Source: Bacteroides zhangwenhongii
GTDB lineage: Bacteria; Bacteroidota; Bacteroidia; Bacteroidales; Bacteroidaceae
Direction of reading: 5' to 3'
DNA length: 64,000 bases
Assembly: GCF_009193325.2 (NCBI RefSeq)
Contig: NZ_CP059856.1
Coordinates: 4,836,001-4,900,000 of the forward strand
The position numbers were made by a program, and so were the translations under genes. Below, piece by piece: positions 63,046-64,000 of this stretch. The notes below the pieces were generated by a model that saw only the letters and a program-made list of their open reading frames with translations, had not been told where the DNA came from and ran no database searches. The stretch's first letter is position 1; the number at the start of each line of letters is the position of its first letter.

Positions 63046-64000
63046 GCTACGGCGGGAAAGAACCCTCCGACCGGAAGAGTTCCGGCAACTGTTGACTGAA
63101 TGTGACGCAGAACTGCTGCGTTACATCAACAAACAGGCGCAGGAAGTCAGTCTCCTTCATTTTGGAAACAAGATTTATATCCGTGGACTGATTGAAATCA
63201 GTAATTGCTGCCGGAACAACTGCTATTACTGCGGCATTCGTAAAGGTAATCCAAACATCGAGCGTTATCGTCTGACGCAGGAAAGCATATTGGACTGTTG
63301 CAAACAGGGATATGAGTCAGGTTTCCGTACTTTCGTCCTGCAAGGTGGAGAAGATCCCGTTTTGACAGATGATAAGATAGAGAGGATAGTCACAAACATC
63401 CGGCAAGAATACCCGGACTGTGCCATTACATTATCACTCGGAGAGAAGTCCCGCAATACGTATGAACGTTTTTTCAAAGCAGGCGCCAACCGTTATCTGC
63501 TACGCCACGAAACTTACAACGAGGCGCATTACCAACAGCTGCATCCGACGGAGATGTCCGTCAAGCGGCGTTTGCAATGTCTGCAAGATTTAAAAGACAT
63601 CGGTTACCAGACAGGAACCGGAATTATGGTCGGCAGTCCCGGACAGACAGTAGAAGATATTGTCGAAGATATCTTATTTATAGAACAGCTCCGTCCGGAA
63701 ATGATCGGCATGGGTCCTTTCTTGCCGCATCACGATACCCCTTTTGCCCAATACCCAAGTGGAACAGTGGCACAGACAGTTCTCCTATTATCCATCTTCC
63801 GCCTGATGCATCCATCTGCATTGATTCCGGCAACAACGGCTTTAGCGACTCTTGCCTCCGACGGAAGAGAACGGGGAATATTGGCAGGCGCCAATGTAGT
63901 AATGCCTAACCTCTCTCCGCACGAGGAACGGAAGAAATATGAGTTATATAATGACAAAGCTTCACTCGGAGCGGAATCCGCCGAAGGCTTGATTGCCCTA
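63026..64000 (+). CDS. hydE: [FeFe] hydrogenase H-cluster radical SAM maturase HydE (partial, runs off the window)
   Basis: Translation from the ATG at 63026 stays open to the last base (325 codons), so the 3' end lies outside. The protein starts MKQWIDRLRRERTLRPEEF. The radical-SAM motif CX3CX2C is CRNNCYYC with the expected Gly after it, preceded by YIRGLIEISN. The next landmarks FRTFVLQGGEDP, LRHETYNEAHYQQLHP and MVGSPGQTVEDIVEDI match HydE and distinguish it from BioB and HydG. HydE helps build the dithiomethylamine-bearing diiron site of the hydrogenase. hydG and hydF may follow beyond the window, by analogy with other loci. Confidence 0.9.
   Translation, partial: MKQWIDRLRRERTLRPEEFRQLLTECDAELLRYINKQAQEVSLLHFGNKIYIRGLIEISNCCRNNCYYCGIRKGNPNIERYRLTQESILDCCKQGYESGFRTFVLQGGEDPVLTDDKIERIVTNIRQEYPDCAITLSLGEKSRNTYERFFKAGANRYLLRHETYNEAHYQQLHPTEMSVKRRLQCLQDLKDIGYQTGTGIMVGSPGQTVEDIVEDILFIEQLRPEMIGMGPFLPHHDTPFAQYPSGTVAQTVLLLSIFRLMHPSALIPATTALATLASDGRERGILAGANVVMPNLSPHEERKKYELYNDKASLGAESAEGLIAL

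Overview
The window looks like a gut Bacteroides chromosome. The evidence is two SusC/SusD polysaccharide utilization loci (PULs), a hybrid two-component system (HTCS), an ECF-sigma/FecR pair, DUF1735, DUF4925 and LruC-type lipoproteins, and several promoters of the Bacteroides type (TTTG, about 19-20 bp, TAnnTTTG). I do not assign a species. No rRNA, tRNA, CRISPR array, transposase or integrase gene was seen.

Layout. 1-228: C-terminus of pyruvate:ferredoxin oxidoreductase. 423-3418 (-): glycine betaine/proline ABC importer with a long leader. 3717-5544: an MGMT-type DNA repair protein and an LruC-domain lipoprotein. 5624-20843 (-): a fructan PUL in the order of the B. thetaiotaomicron BT1754-BT1763 levan locus: fructose-sensing HTCS, fructokinase, MFS transporter, two GH32 enzymes, a surface glycan-binding lipoprotein, SusD and SusC. 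A small-RNA unit lies on the + strand between HTCS and fructokinase. 20844-22994: a regulatory-looking intergenic region, then a broken GH3 fragment joined to a truncated GH99-like gene. 23110-26092: patatin-like protein, unknown protein and C1-family peptidase. 26188-33498: AraC regulator divergent from two tandem DUF4925 lipoproteins, a TonB-dependent receptor and a small beta-barrel protein; the substrate is unknown. 33669-42664 (-): a second PUL with LamG/DUF1735 lipoprotein, GH18, SusD, SusC, FecR and ECF sigma. An antisense RNA is predicted between fecR and susC.

42939-46546 (+): etfB, etfA and acyl-CoA dehydrogenase. 46641-50919 (-): CbpM/CbpA chaperone pair, phosphoethanolamine transferase and a BamA-like protein. 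51009-53380: a possible gene remnant, a winged-helix protein and a PoxB-like pyruvate dehydrogenase. 53548-55904 (+): DUF2157, DUF4401 and GDYXXLXY proteins. 55972-57757 (-): an AT-rich pair, an OLD/ABC-type ATPase and a PD-(D/E)XK-like protein, which is a candidate uncharacterised defence module. 57900-59853 (-): groEL/groES. 59931-60649: a regulatory and repeat-rich gap. 60650-61357: a secreted protein. 61576-64000 (+): a monomeric [FeFe] hydrogenase and the start of hydE.

How the genes fit together. The fructan PUL would bind fructan at the surface, cut it, import oligosaccharides through SusCD, release fructose in the periplasm, import it and phosphorylate it, with fructose sensed by the HTCS. 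The second PUL is built for sigma/anti-sigma control and, by its GH18 gene, probably targets an N-acetylglucosamine-containing host glycan. Pyruvate:ferredoxin oxidoreductase and [FeFe] hydrogenase suit a fermentative anaerobe that disposes of electrons as H2. The best leads for something new are the antisense RNA at 40906-41034, the ATPase/nuclease-like pair, the DUF4925/TonB locus, sigma54-like elements before both chaperone operons, and the structured repeat at 60096-60576.
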